64,000 nt of DNA from an uncultured Prevotellaceae bacterium (GCA_900314715.1 OMWI01000020.1:25793-89792), one strand, 5' to 3'; shown: positions 1-8,797, counted from the first letter of the stretch. Numbers and translations are program-made. Notes: generated from the sequence alone by a model not told the origin.

Positions 1-1
1 A

Positions 2-82
2 GCACAGAACCGTCGTGTTGAAGTTTACATGTATGCAAGCCAAGCTATGATTGAGGCTGCAAACAACGGAACACTCCAATAA
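2..82 (+). CDS. C-terminal end of an OmpA-family outer membrane protein (5' truncated by window edge)
   Basis: Only the last 26 codons are visible, reading in the second frame from the window edge to TAA. The peptide starts AQNRRVEVYM and ends NNGTLQ. The NRRVEVY string is typical of the end of the peptidoglycan-binding OmpA-like domain in Bacteroidota OmpA/OprF-type porins. It is followed within 25 bases by a strong hairpin and T-run, which fits a gene end. The identification rests on this short stretch and is moderate; the rest of the protein lies outside the window. Confidence 0.6.
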   Translation, partial: AQNRRVEVYMYASQAMIEAANNGTLQ

Positions 83-101
83 TAAATAGGTATGTTTTTG
101 A

Positions 102-133
102 CTCCCTCCCCCAAGCAGGGGAGGGATTTTTTT
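102..133 (+). terminator. Rho-independent terminator of the OmpA-like gene
   Basis: Stem TCCCTCCCC at 103-111 pairs perfectly with GGGGAGGGA at 118-126 around a six-base loop, followed directly by seven T at 127-133. It lies 20 bases after the upstream stop codon, and the mtgA ATG follows immediately at 134. Confidence 0.85.
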
Positions 134-865
134 ATGATTCGTATCATCAGGAAAGTCATTCGATGGGTGCTCGCCCTGTTTTTTAGTTCCACAATCATGA
201 TGGTTGTGGCTTATCGTTTCATACCCGTTTACATCACGCCATTGATGGTGATTCGTTCGATTGAACAAATCAAGGACGGGAAGAGCATTACCTGGCATCA
301 TCATTGGGTGCCGCTCGACAAGATGTCGAAACACTTACCCGTGGCTGCTATGGCGGGAGAAGATGCGCAATTCTTGACGCACCACGGCTTTAATTATGAT
401 GCCATCAAGAAAGCAGCTGAAAGAAACGCATCAAAGAAGAAGATTACACGCGGAGGGAGCACGATTACCCAACAAACGGCCAAAAACGTATTCTTATGGC
501 CTTCGCGTACATGGTTGAGGAAAGGTCTTGAAACCTATTTCACGGTATTGATAGAGTTGATTTGGAGTAAGCAACGCATCATGGAAGTTTACTTGAACTC
601 CATCGAAATGGGAAATGGCATCTATGGTGCTGATGCCGTTGCCGAATACCACTTCGACAAGACCGCCGAAGAACTCACTCGTTCGGAATGTGCACGTATT
701 GTCGCTACCTTCCCCAACCCACGTATATACAATTCCAAATCACCCAGCGCATACATCAGAATGCGACAAAGAAAGATTGAAAGGGAAATGAGATTCATCC
801 CTTCCTTCCCAAAGGAGGGAAAGGAAGTTGACCCTAAAACAGCCAAAGGCAACTACTACAAATAG
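134..865 (+). CDS. mtgA: Monofunctional biosynthetic peptidoglycan transglycosylase
   Basis: Polymerises lipid II into glycan strands at the periplasmic face of the inner membrane. GT51 family: MAGEDAQF carries the catalytic glutamate, and GGSTITQQTAKN is the conserved second motif. One N-terminal membrane anchor follows MIRIIRKVIRWVL; there is no transpeptidase domain, and about 243 residues is normal for MtgA. I chose the ATG at 134: an in-frame ATG at 92 would force translation through the upstream terminator hairpin and add an odd leader (TPSPKQGRDF). The C-terminus (IPSFPKEGKE) is encoded by another CCTTCC/GGAAGG hairpin at 801-827, probably a repeat that has entered the coding region. 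The helicase gene follows after 11 bases. Confidence 0.9.
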   Translation: MIRIIRKVIRWVLALFFSSTIMMVVAYRFIPVYITPLMVIRSIEQIKDGKSITWHHHWVPLDKMSKHLPVAAMAGEDAQFLTHHGFNYDAIKKAAERNASKKKITRGGSTITQQTAKNVFLWPSRTWLRKGLETYFTVLIELIWSKQRIMEVYLNSIEMGNGIYGADAVAEYHFDKTAEELTRSECARIVATFPNPRIYNSKSPSAYIRMRQRKIEREMRFIPSFPKEGKEVDPKTAKGNYYK

Positions 866-876
866 ACCACACACTC

Positions 877-3288
877 ATGAATTCGTTACTTGAACAATTG
901 AATGACAGCCAACGCATTGCCGTTGAATACGTAGACGGTCCCCAATTGGTGATTGCCGGTGCAGGATCGGGAAAGACACGCGTGCTGACTTACAAGATAG
1001 CCTATTTGTTGCAAATGGGAATGAAGCCATGGAATATCCTTGCATTGACCTTTACCAATAAAGCCGCCAGGGAAATGAAGCAAAGAATTGGCAATTTGGT
1101 AGGACACGAACTGGCAAGGAGTTTAAACATGGGTACTTTCCACTCGGTATTCTCTCGCATTCTTCGCGTGGAAGCCGAGCGAATCGGCTATAAGCCAAAC
1201 TTCACGATTTACGATGAAACCGATTCGCGCTCATTGTTGAAAAACATCATGAAGGAAATGGGATTGGACGAGAAGAAATATAAGCCTGCTTCGGTTCGCA
1301 ATCGCATATCCATGGCTAAGAACAAGTTAATCACACCTGCTAAATATAGTGCAGACCCACAACTAACAAGACAAGACATATATACGCAAACGCCAGCTAT
1401 CAGTCAGGTTTACGAGGCTTATCAGCAACGATGCAAAAGTGCTAATGCCATGGACTTTGACGACTTGTTAGTACTTACTTACCAACTATTTAACAACCAC
1501 GAAGACATACGCATGAAATATGCGCAACGCTTTCAATATGTATTGGTGGACGAGTATCAAGATACCAACTACGCCCAACAATGCATCATCTTGCAACTAA
1601 CCAAGGAACATCAGCATATTTGCGTGGTGGGAGACGATGCTCAGAGCATCTACGCTTTTCGTGGGGCAAACATCGACAATATCCTCAACTTCCAGAAGAT
1701 ATTCCCATCGGCAAAACTACATAAATTGGAACAGAATTACCGTTCTACGCAACGTATCGTGAAAGTGGCTAATAGTTTGATTAGACACAATTCACAACAA
1801 ATTCAAAAGGATGTCTTCAGCGAAAACGATGAGGGAGAGAAGATTGTCTTCAAGCAAGCCTATTCGGACAAGGAAGAGGCAGCTATCGTTTGCAACGACA
1901 TCAAGAGTATTAAGAGGAACGAGAAATGCCAATACTCCGACTTTGCCATACTCTACCGCACCAATGCGCAAAGTCGTTCGTTCGAGGAGATGTTATTGAA
2001 AGAAAACATTCCCTATCGTATTTATGGTGGCATGGGATTCTATCAACGAAAGGAAATCAAGGATGTGCTCGCCTATTTTCGTTTAGTTGCAAATCCAAAT
2101 GACGAGGAAGCTTTTAAACGGATTATTAATTATCCAACCCGTGGAATTGGCACAACAACTATTAATAAAGTGATTGGTTTTGCTAATGAACGCGGAATTA
2201 GTCTTTGGGAAGCTATTCAATTAGAAGGGTTTGTAAACCAATTTAACAATGGAACTCGGCAAAAACTGAATAATTTTGTTCTTCTTATCAGTAGTTTTAT
2301 TTCTCAAATCGTTACCAAAGACGTTTATGAGTTGGGAAAACAAATCATCAAGGAGAGCGGAATCAGCGCTGACATCTTTTCGGAAAGTACACCTGAAGCC
2401 GTATCAAGACAAGAGAACTTGGAGGAATTCTTATCGTCCATGAACGCATTTGTTGATGAACAACGAGAGGAAGGATTGGTGGACAAGGTGTATTTGATTG
2501 ATTTCTTACAAGAGATTTCCTTGATGACCGATATTGATGATGACAACGATAATGAGAGTCGTGTTTCGCTCATGACAATCCACTCTGCCAAAGGACTTGA
2601 ATTTCCAACGGTTTTCGTAGTGGGTATGGAAGAGAATATTTTTCCAAGTCCGATGTGTACCAACACGTTAAGGGAATTGGAAGAGGAAAGGCGATTGCTC
2701 TATGTTGCCATTACAAGGGCAGAGAAACATTGTACGCTTACGTGCGCCAAGAATAGATTGCGATTCGGAAAGATGGAAATGAATCCTACCAGTAGGTTTA
2801 TCAAGGATATCGACCCTCGTTTGATGACCGTGGAAGGTGGAAATAGAGGATTTTCTTCCAATTCGTTCAGTCGTTTCAATAGTTGGGAGGACAACTTTAG
2901 GCAATCCAATAAACAAATACAGAATAGTCGTCCTGTTGCCACACAATTCATGGCTGACGCAAAACCGAAGATTACGGCTCCACAACGACAAGAACAAGCC
3001 GTAGACCCCTTCTCCGAGAGATTCAAACAACGCTTACAAGCCAGCGGGGGAAATCTCAAGCGAGTAGAGGAAGCTATCAAGAACGGTGGCAGAACATTAA
3101 GTCAACCTTCCTCAACAAGTGCTGGCACCTTGCAAGAAGGCGCCACCATAGAACACCAACGTTTTGGAATAGGAAAGGTATTGAAAATCGAGGGTACAGG
3201 CGAGAATACCAAGGCCACCGTGGAATTCAAAAACACGGGCATTAAACAACTACTACTCAAATTTGCGAAATTCAACATCATCAAATAA
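877..3288 (+). CDS. ATP-dependent 3'-5' DNA helicase, UvrD/PcrA/Rep type
   Basis: Superfamily 1A helicase for repair and replication-fork processing. Motifs in order: Q motif LNDSQRIAVEY near residue 7, Walker A GAGSGKT near 30, motif II VDEYQDTN near 226, motif III VVGDDAQSIYAFRGA near 250, motif IV QNYRST, motif V MTIHSAKGLEFPTVF near 570, and motif VI YVAITRAEKH near 610. The tail (about 650-800) is low-complexity and ends in a small domain, QHRFGIGKVLKIEG, as in Bacteroidota PcrA/UvrD proteins. It starts 11 bases after mtgA and ends 9 bases before the GH43 gene, so the run is probably cotranscribed. About 2106-2330 has unusually T-rich third codon positions compared with its flanks, without disturbing the protein. 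Confidence 0.92.
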   Translation: MNSLLEQLNDSQRIAVEYVDGPQLVIAGAGSGKTRVLTYKIAYLLQMGMKPWNILALTFTNKAAREMKQRIGNLVGHELARSLNMGTFHSVFSRILRVEAERIGYKPNFTIYDETDSRSLLKNIMKEMGLDEKKYKPASVRNRISMAKNKLITPAKYSADPQLTRQDIYTQTPAISQVYEAYQQRCKSANAMDFDDLLVLTYQLFNNHEDIRMKYAQRFQYVLVDEYQDTNYAQQCIILQLTKEHQHICVVGDDAQSIYAFRGANIDNILNFQKIFPSAKLHKLEQNYRSTQRIVKVANSLIRHNSQQIQKDVFSENDEGEKIVFKQAYSDKEEAAIVCNDIKSIKRNEKCQYSDFAILYRTNAQSRSFEEMLLKENIPYRIYGGMGFYQRKEIKDVLAYFRLVANPNDEEAFKRIINYPTRGIGTTTINKVIGFANERGISLWEAIQLEGFVNQFNNGTRQKLNNFVLLISSFISQIVTKDVYELGKQIIKESGISADIFSESTPEAVSRQENLEEFLSSMNAFVDEQREEGLVDKVYLIDFLQEISLMTDIDDDNDNESRVSLMTIHSAKGLEFPTVFVVGMEENIFPSPMCTNTLRELEEERRLLYVAITRAEKHCTLTCAKNRLRFGKMEMNPTSRFIKDIDPRLMTVEGGNRGFSSNSFSRFNSWEDNFRQSNKQIQNSRPVATQFMADAKPKITAPQRQEQAVDPFSERFKQRLQASGGNLKRVEEAIKNGGRTLSQPSSTSAGTLQEGATIEHQRFGIGKVLKIEGTGENTKATVEFKNTGIKQLLLKFAKFNIIK

Positions 3289-3297
3289 CTTACCAAT

Positions 3298-5403
3298 ATG
3301 CAGAAACTGATTATTTCTATTGCCGCATTGTTTTTATCCATCAACATGTATGCGGCTGATGGCAAGCAAAACCAATTGACTAACAACAAGAGTTGGACCG
3401 CCGACAATGGAAACGGTACGTTTACCAATCCATTATTCTACGATGAATTCTCTGATCCCGACGTGATTCGCGTGGGCAATGATTACTATTTGGCTGGCAC
3501 AACAATGCACGCCGTTCCTGGATTGGTGCTCATGCACTCCAAGGATTTGGTAAACTGGGAGAACATATCTTATTGCTTTGACCGTTTCGATTTCGACGAC
3601 GATGCTTTTTCCTTGAAAAACGGCAAGGAAATATATGGACAAGGCATCTGGGCTCCATGTATCAGATACCACAACGGTATGTTCTACATCTTCTCGAATG
3701 TCAACGGAAAAGGTTTACAATGCTTTACCAGCGAGAAACCAGAAGGTCCGTGGAAGCACCATAATATGCAAGGAAGAATCTACGATTTGAGCGTACTGTT
3801 TGATGATGACGGGAAAATCTATGCCATTCACGGTTATGGAAAGGTGATGTGTACCGAATTGAAGCCCGACATGAGCGGTCCGATAGAAGGAACGGAACGT
3901 GTCATCATTCCCGAGGGTAGTGCTGTGGGAGAAGGACACCATATATATAAAATAGATGGGATGTATTACATTCTTAGCGCCGATTATCGTCCGATGGGAA
4001 GGATGAGTTGTGCTCGTTCAAAGAGCATCTATGGTCCCTACGAGACTTGTGTGGTAAGTGCTAACGAAACGTATGGTTATCATCCTGGCCACATGACACA
4101 ACAACAAGGTCGTATCAACGATGACGGGTATGATTTCCGAATTACCCCACCCGACGTGAATGCAGTAGGATGTGCCAATATCCACCAAGGAGGAATGTTG
4201 CAATTGCCTAATGGCGATTGGTGGTCGGTTACCATGCAAGATTTCCATAGCATAGGCAGAACGGTGTGTCTCTCACCCATTACGTGGAAAGATGGATGGC
4301 CAATGTACGGACTATCAGGAAACCCTGGTCGTTCGCCTCGCACATGGTTCAAACCAGCTACGGGTGCTAATGTGGAACCTCATGCCGCATACGAACGTAA
4401 CGATGATTTCTCTGGCAAGCAACTGAAACGTATCTGGCAATGGAACCACAATCCTGATGATAGCAAATGGAAATTGCAGAAGGGTGTATTGAGAATCTAT
4501 TCCACACCTGCCAAGCAATTGATGTGGGCAAGAAATACGCTTACACAACGTGTGATAGGACCAGAATCTACTACAACCGTTGAATTGAATGTTAGTAAAT
4601 TGAAAGATGGAGATGTAGCAGGATTGGGAAATATCAATAATCCTTGTTCTTGGATAGGTATCGTGAAACAAGGCAAGAAAGACATTTTGCGTTGGTTCGA
4701 CCAGCATCATAATGACACCATCGACACGGATATTCAGTTGAAAGGCGAAAAGGTGTGGCTTCGTTTCGTGGGTGATTTCGACAACGATTGCGGTTATTAT
4801 GCCTACTCTACCGATGGCGTTAATTTCCAAACACCAGGAAAGCAAATCATGTTGGGCTATCAACTGGTTACGTTCCAAGGTTCTCGTATGTCGCTCTTCG
4901 CATTCAATAGCAAGGGAAAGAATGGTGGATTTGCCGAATTCGATAATTTCACGGTAGATGAACCAATGGCTGACCGTTCGAACAACATCCCATACGGAAA
5001 GACATTCAGAATTATCAACCTTACCTCTAATCTTCCCATGAACGCTACGCCTCATGGTTTGATGTACGATTCGCGACCTAATGACAAGTCGGAACACACG
5101 CAATTCCAAATCGAGGATAGAGGAAATGGAAAGGTGGCTTTAAAATGCGTAGACGGCAGATACGTGTTTGTGGCTGGTGAAGGATTGGCTGGCGACATTC
5201 AACTGACCAAAGATGCATCAAAGGCAGATGAGTTTATGTGGCAAGACATGCTTCGTCAAGAGTTTATGTTATTGTCCATGAAGCGCCATCTATACGTGGG
5301 AAAGAGTCCTACAGATGGAAGTCCATACTCCCTAGAGTTCAAAGGTGCCGACCCAGCACGCAAGAACGGTGCCGTATTCAAATGGGAAGAAATCGTTAAA
5401 TAG
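3298..5403 (+). CDS. Secreted glycoside hydrolase family 43 protein (beta-xylosidase / alpha-L-arabinofuranosidase type)
   Basis: A signal peptide (MQKLIISIAALFLSINMYAA) is followed by a five-bladed GH43 propeller. The three catalytic acids can be placed: Asp in FSDPDVIRVGNDYY near residue 53 (base), Asp in YDLSVLFDDDG near 163, and Glu in AVGEGHHIYK near 210 (acid). Residues about 370-560 form a concanavalin-like beta-sandwich as in two-domain GH43 enzymes, and residues about 570-701 form a third module, probably carbohydrate-binding (ends AVFKWEEIVK). It should act on xylan or arabinan side chains in the periplasm or at the surface; exact specificity cannot be read from sequence. It lies 9 bases after the helicase and 6 bases before the methylase gene, an odd functional mix suggesting simple read-through. 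Confidence 0.85.
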   Translation: MQKLIISIAALFLSINMYAADGKQNQLTNNKSWTADNGNGTFTNPLFYDEFSDPDVIRVGNDYYLAGTTMHAVPGLVLMHSKDLVNWENISYCFDRFDFDDDAFSLKNGKEIYGQGIWAPCIRYHNGMFYIFSNVNGKGLQCFTSEKPEGPWKHHNMQGRIYDLSVLFDDDGKIYAIHGYGKVMCTELKPDMSGPIEGTERVIIPEGSAVGEGHHIYKIDGMYYILSADYRPMGRMSCARSKSIYGPYETCVVSANETYGYHPGHMTQQQGRINDDGYDFRITPPDVNAVGCANIHQGGMLQLPNGDWWSVTMQDFHSIGRTVCLSPITWKDGWPMYGLSGNPGRSPRTWFKPATGANVEPHAAYERNDDFSGKQLKRIWQWNHNPDDSKWKLQKGVLRIYSTPAKQLMWARNTLTQRVIGPESTTTVELNVSKLKDGDVAGLGNINNPCSWIGIVKQGKKDILRWFDQHHNDTIDTDIQLKGEKVWLRFVGDFDNDCGYYAYSTDGVNFQTPGKQIMLGYQLVTFQGSRMSLFAFNSKGKNGGFAEFDNFTVDEPMADRSNNIPYGKTFRIINLTSNLPMNATPHGLMYDSRPNDKSEHTQFQIEDRGNGKVALKCVDGRYVFVAGEGLAGDIQLTKDASKADEFMWQDMLRQEFMLLSMKRHLYVGKSPTDGSPYSLEFKGADPARKNGAVFKWEEIVK

Positions 5404-5409
5404 CCTACC

Positions 5410-6114
5410 ATGTTCAAATTTCAGCAATTCACCGTTCACCAAGATAAATGTGCCATGAAAGTGGGTACAGACGGTGTATTGTTGGGAGCTTGGGCAAAAG
5501 GAGGAAACCATATCCTTGACATAGGAACAGGTACGGGATTGATTGCCTTGATGATGGCGCAACGCTATTCCAAGGCAATCATTTCTGCCGTAGACATCGA
5601 CGAGGACGCATGCATTCAAGCTCGCGAGAATGTTGATGAGTGCTCGTTCAAGAATAGGATTCATGTTTTCCATTCCTCAATACAAGATTTCAGCTATCAA
5701 TGGTTGTCCGAAAGAAAGCCATTGTTTGATAGTATCGTGTCAAATCCACCGTTTTTTGTCAATAGTCTCAAGAATCCCGACCAGAAAAGAACGTTGGCAA
5801 GACACGCAGACACACTCCCATTCTCTGATTTATTCCGTTCGGTGAGTAAATTGTTAACCGCCGATGGCGTATTTAGTGCCATCATTCCCACCGAACAAAT
5901 CAAAGATTTCATGGCAGAGGCTTATTTGAATGCCTTATATCCAATTAGCATTATCCACGTCAAGACAACACCATCCAAACAACCCAAACGTTGCTTGTTA
6001 GCATTCTCTCCACAACCTCCCCACTCTATCGATGAGCAAACCATCAACTTACTCACGCCAACGGGTGAGCGTAGTGATTGGTACCAAAAGGTCACCAAAG
6101 ATTTTTATTTGTAA
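5410..6114 (+). CDS. tRNA1(Val) (adenine37-N6)-methyltransferase family protein (TrmN6/YfiC-like)
   Basis: SAM-dependent Rossmann methyltransferase. The opening FKFQQFTVHQDKCAMKVGTD matches the TrmN6/YfiC family signature. Motif I is DIGTGTGLIAL near residue 36, the acidic residue after beta-2 is in VDIDEDA near 61, and the N6-adenine motif is SNPPFF near 113. At 234 residues it is the usual length. It is the last gene of the rightward run and faces the lipid kinase gene end to end. The target A37 of tRNA-Val is inferred from the family. Confidence 0.82.
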   Translation: MFKFQQFTVHQDKCAMKVGTDGVLLGAWAKGGNHILDIGTGTGLIALMMAQRYSKAIISAVDIDEDACIQARENVDECSFKNRIHVFHSSIQDFSYQWLSERKPLFDSIVSNPPFFVNSLKNPDQKRTLARHADTLPFSDLFRSVSKLLTADGVFSAIIPTEQIKDFMAEAYLNALYPISIIHVKTTPSKQPKRCLLAFSPQPPHSIDEQTINLLTPTGERSDWYQKVTKDFYL

Positions 6115-6194
6115 CGATCGTTTAAGCCTAATCAGTATTATATTCGCCCATTCACCCCATCAAGCCCATTCACCCCATATATAATATAATAAGG
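6115..6194. repeat. Convergent spacer with 15-bp direct repeats and A/T hairpin
   Basis: Between the two convergent stop codons the 15-mer GCCCATTCACCCCAT occurs twice (6146-6160 and 6164-6178). TATTATATT at 6136-6144 is complementary to AATATAATA at 6183-6191, so the repeats sit in the loop of a weak hairpin that may terminate transcription from both sides. Confidence 0.6.
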
Positions 6195-7226
6195 TCACAA
6201 ATGAATCAGCTTCCTCTGAAGCACCTTGCTCAAAGCCTGAATATGTCTGGTATGCTTGGTCAAGTCTTCCCTCACCACGTTGATTTCATTAAACAAGTAC
6301 GCAGCACCCGTTTGCACAGCATTTGGCTTGCGTAGGCTCTTGTCTGCATCAGGATTGACGATAATCTTAATACCCTTCTCCTTGAGTTCGATAGTCACAT
6401 TATCATCCGTCATCACTGGGTCGCCATCATAGTGAATCACTCCCTTTCGCTCACGACGGATATTCAACTTCTTGCATTTGAATGTCTTGATTTTCGAACT
6501 CTTATCCAACGTCTTGTTAAACATATCGATACTGATTTGGGGAGCCTCCAAAACGTCAAACGGTTCCATAATAATCACGTCCAACAAACCATCACTCATG
6601 GAAGCTTGTGGTGCGATATAGGCATTATTACCATATTGTGAAGCGTTGGCACACGAAATCAAAAACGCCTTATAACGCGCAGTACCCGTCTCATCTTCTA
6701 TCACATACGTCTCTGGCTTGTACTTCAAGCCTTCACGCAACACGTTTTCCACGTAAGTAATTGGTCCTCTCTTGCCCGACTCTGCAAATTTCATACTCAC
6801 GAAAGCATCAAAGCCCATTCCACACGTACAAAAGAACGGATAACCATTGATGATTCCATAGTCTAAATCATGAACCTCGAAGCGATTGATAATCTCAATC
6901 GACTTACGGGCATTCATCGGCAACATCAGATGTCTCGCCAATCCGTTTCCCGAACCGCAAGGAATAATGCCCAAAGCCGTATTCGAATGAACGATGGAAC
7001 GCGCCACTTCATTCACCGTTCCATCGCCGCCTACAGCCACGACCACATCAATGCCTGCATCCTTAGCGTTAGAAGCCAACTCACATGCATGTCCTGCCCT
7101 TTCCGTCAACAGAATCTCATAGTCGAATAAATCCTTATCCAACGTGGTATCTATCAAATCGGGAATTGCTGCCTTGTTTGACGTCCCCGAAATGGGATTC
7201 ATGATGAACACCAATTTCTTTTTCAT
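6195..7226 (-). CDS. Diacylglycerol-kinase-family lipid kinase (YegS/DgkB type)
   Basis: Phosphorylates a lipid hydroxyl with ATP. The opening KLVFIMNPISGTSNK is the conserved N-terminal motif, VAVGGDGTVNEVA (about 64-76) is the nucleotide-binding GGDGT loop, and GIIPCGSGNGLARHL is the following glycine-rich motif. 343 residues is slightly long for the family; about 35 extra C-terminal residues (QALSKVLQRKLIHL) are unassigned. The gene is divergent from serine palmitoyltransferase with about 146 bases between starts, so a sphingoid base, ceramide or diacylglycerol could be the substrate. That link is inference from position only. Confidence 0.8.
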   Translation of the reverse strand: MKKKLVFIMNPISGTSNKAAIPDLIDTTLDKDLFDYEILLTERAGHACELASNAKDAGIDVVVAVGGDGTVNEVARSIVHSNTALGIIPCGSGNGLARHLMLPMNARKSIEIINRFEVHDLDYGIINGYPFFCTCGMGFDAFVSMKFAESGKRGPITYVENVLREGLKYKPETYVIEDETGTARYKAFLISCANASQYGNNAYIAPQASMSDGLLDVIIMEPFDVLEAPQISIDMFNKTLDKSSKIKTFKCKKLNIRRERKGVIHYDGDPVMTDDNVTIELKEKGIKIIVNPDADKSLRKPNAVQTGAAYLFNEINVVREDLTKHTRHIQALSKVLQRKLIHL

Positions 7227-7230
7227 GGCA

Positions 7231-7238
7231 CAAAAATA
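7231..7238 (-). promoter_or_regulatory. Possible -7 box for the lipid kinase gene
   Basis: The minus strand reads TATTTTTG (TAnnTTTG) five bases before the start codon. If used, the message would be nearly leaderless. No TTTG is found at the expected upstream distance, so this is weak. Confidence 0.3.
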
Positions 7239-7333
7239 CGAAAATCATCGTGAAAAAATGAGATATTTAGCATTAAAATTAAGCAAACGAACAAATTCTT
7301 AGAAAAAAAGGACGTTTTATAACACTTTTTTTG

Positions 7334-7341
7334 TATATTTG
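7334..7341 (+). promoter_or_regulatory. Bacteroidota -7 box for serine palmitoyltransferase
   Basis: TATATTTG fits TAnnTTTG, 31 bases before the ATG at 7373. The -33 region has only a T-run, not a clear TTTG. Confidence 0.6.
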
Positions 7342-7372
7342 CAGCCTTAAAAAATTATAAAGTAGTTTCTAA

Positions 7373-8560
7373 ATGGGACAATTACAAGAAAGATACAAGG
7401 CCTACCGTGAACCTCAGAAGTTCAAGGCACTTGGTGTTTACCCATATTTCCGCGCCATTACAAGTAAGCAAAACACAGAAGTAGAGATGGAGGGACATAA
7501 AGTCCTGATGTTCGGATCCAATGCATATACGGGTCTTACTAACGACCAACGTATTTTGGATGCAGCCAAGGCTGCCATCGACAAATATGGATCAGGATGC
7601 GCAGGAAGTAGGTTCCTCAATGGTACACTTGACCTTCACATTCAACTGGAAAAAGAACTGTCTGAATTTGTAGGTAAAGAAGATTCCATCTGTTTCTCTA
7701 CTGGTTTCTCCGTTAACCAAGGCGTAATCCCCGCATTGCTAAACAAAGACGATTTCGTTATATGCGATGACCGTGACCATGCAAGTATCGTTGATGGACG
7801 TAGATTGGCTTTTGCCAAGCAACTCCATTACAAGCACAACGACATGGAAGATTTGGAGCGCGTACTCCAGCGTCTGCCTTACGAAGCCGTTAAGCTTATC
7901 GTAGTGGATGGTGTATTCTCCATGGAAGGTGACTTGGCTAAATTGCCTGAAATCATCGAACTGAAACACAAGTACAATTGTTCGGTGATGGTTGACGAGG
8001 CTCATGGTATCGGCGTATTCGGTCGTCAAGGACGTGGTGTTTGCGATCATTTCGGACTCACTAACGAAATAGATCTCATTATGGGTACATTCTCCAAGAG
8101 TCTTGCCTCAATTGGCGGATTCATTGCTGGAGATGCTGACACCATCAACTGGTTGCGCCACTCATGCCGCACCTACATCTTTAGTGCATCAAACACTCCT
8201 GCCGCAACAGCTGCCGCAAGGGAAGCTCTCCACATTATCCAACAAGAACCAGAACGTATCGAGGCATTGTGGAAAGTAACCAAATATGCACTCAAACGTT
8301 TCAAGGAAGAAGGATTTGAGATTGGAGATACAGAGAGTCCTATCATCCCACTCTACGTACACGACGTAGAAAAGACCTTTAAAGTGACAGCACTTGCCTT
8401 CAATGCTGGCGTATTCATAAACCCAGTAATACCTCCTGCATGTGCTCCTCAAGACACACTCGTTCGCTTCGCTTTGATGGCAACTCACACCGAAGAACAA
8501 GTAGAACGTGGTGTTCAAGCACTGAAAAAGGTGTTTAAAGATGAAGGAATCATAAAATAA
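7373..8560 (+). CDS. spt: Serine palmitoyltransferase (PLP-dependent alpha-oxoamine synthase)
   Basis: Condenses serine with a long-chain acyl-CoA to 3-ketosphinganine, the first step of sphingolipid synthesis; cytosolic in bacteria. The sequence shows the alpha-oxoamine synthase pattern: NAYTGLTND, GSGCAGSRFLNGT near residue 70, CFSTGFSVNQG, DEAHGIGVFG near 210 (Asp contacts the PLP ring nitrogen), and PLP-binding Lys in TFSKSLASIGGF near 243. 395 residues is standard. The paralogues KBL and BioF share the fold, but the wording of the N-terminus (KFKALGVYPYFRAI) matches the Bacteroides Spt group. It has its own promoter and ends about 80 bases before tRNA-Pro. Confidence 0.85.
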   Translation: MGQLQERYKAYREPQKFKALGVYPYFRAITSKQNTEVEMEGHKVLMFGSNAYTGLTNDQRILDAAKAAIDKYGSGCAGSRFLNGTLDLHIQLEKELSEFVGKEDSICFSTGFSVNQGVIPALLNKDDFVICDDRDHASIVDGRRLAFAKQLHYKHNDMEDLERVLQRLPYEAVKLIVVDGVFSMEGDLAKLPEIIELKHKYNCSVMVDEAHGIGVFGRQGRGVCDHFGLTNEIDLIMGTFSKSLASIGGFIAGDADTINWLRHSCRTYIFSASNTPAATAAAREALHIIQQEPERIEALWKVTKYALKRFKEEGFEIGDTESPIIPLYVHDVEKTFKVTALAFNAGVFINPVIPPACAPQDTLVRFALMATHTEEQVERGVQALKKVFKDEGIIK

Positions 8561-8571
8561 ACGCCTAAAAA

Positions 8572-8603
8572 TTTGCAAGGTTCAGAAAAAGTTGTTACCT
8601 TTG
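8572..8603 (+). promoter_or_regulatory. Promoter of tRNA-Pro
   Basis: TTTG at 8572-8575, 20 bases, then TACCTTTG at 8596-8603: a full match to the Bacteroidota housekeeping promoter, about 33 bases before the mature tRNA 5' end. Confidence 0.85.
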
Positions 8604-8636
8604 CACCCGCAAAAAGGAACACACACCTTGCGCATT

Positions 8637-8710
8637 CGGGGTGTAGCGCAGCCCGGTAGCGCTCCTGGTTTGGGACCAGGCGGCCGCAGGTTCGAATCCT
8701 GTCGCCCCGA
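8637..8710 (+). tRNA. tRNA-Pro (anticodon TGG)
   Basis: A 74-nt cloverleaf. Acceptor CGGGGTG (8637-8643) pairs with CGCCCCG (8703-8709), with discriminator A at 8710. The anticodon stem CCTGG/CCAGG encloses loop TTTGGGA, giving anticodon TGG. The T-loop is GGTTCGAATCC. CCA is not encoded. The opposite strand shows an open frame containing SNLRPPGPKPGALPGC, a familiar false protein antisense to tRNA-Pro. Confidence 0.97.
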
Positions 8711-8716
8711 CTGAAA

Positions 8717-8759
8717 GAAAATCCAAATTACTGATTTAAGTAGTTTGGATTTCTTTTTT
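8717..8759 (+). terminator. Terminator of tRNA-Pro
   Basis: GAAATCCAAAT-TACT at 8717-8731 pairs with AGTA-GTTTGGATTTC at 8739-8753 with a single G-T pair; a run of T follows (8754-8759). Confidence 0.85.
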
Positions 8760-8797
8760 CTCCGCACTCACAATATCTCTGCCACAATATTGGGTTG

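Noticed and set aside
92-133. Earlier ATG at 92 as the mtgA start
   Set aside because: Translation would run through a complete terminator hairpin and T-run; the ATG at 134 gives a normal membrane anchor.
2106-2330. T-rich codon patch in the UvrD/PcrA gene as a horizontally acquired segment
   Set aside because: A 60-base count inside (20 G+C at 2161-2220) is only slightly below one just upstream (23 at 1981-2040); not enough to claim transfer.
4315-5109. 264-codon open frame opposite the GH43 gene
   Set aside because: It is the antisense shadow of a clear secreted enzyme; the translation has no recognisable domain and many rare-looking residues.
7373-8560. 2-amino-3-ketobutyrate CoA ligase (Kbl) as the identity of this enzyme
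   Set aside because: The family is the same, but the N-terminal wording and the neighbouring lipid kinase favour serine palmitoyltransferase; Kbl genes are usually next to threonine dehydrogenase, which is absent.
8582-8767. Minus-strand open frame containing SNLRPPGPKPGALPGC
   Set aside because: It is antisense to tRNA-Pro; this peptide is a well-known false prediction and is fully explained by the tRNA sequence.
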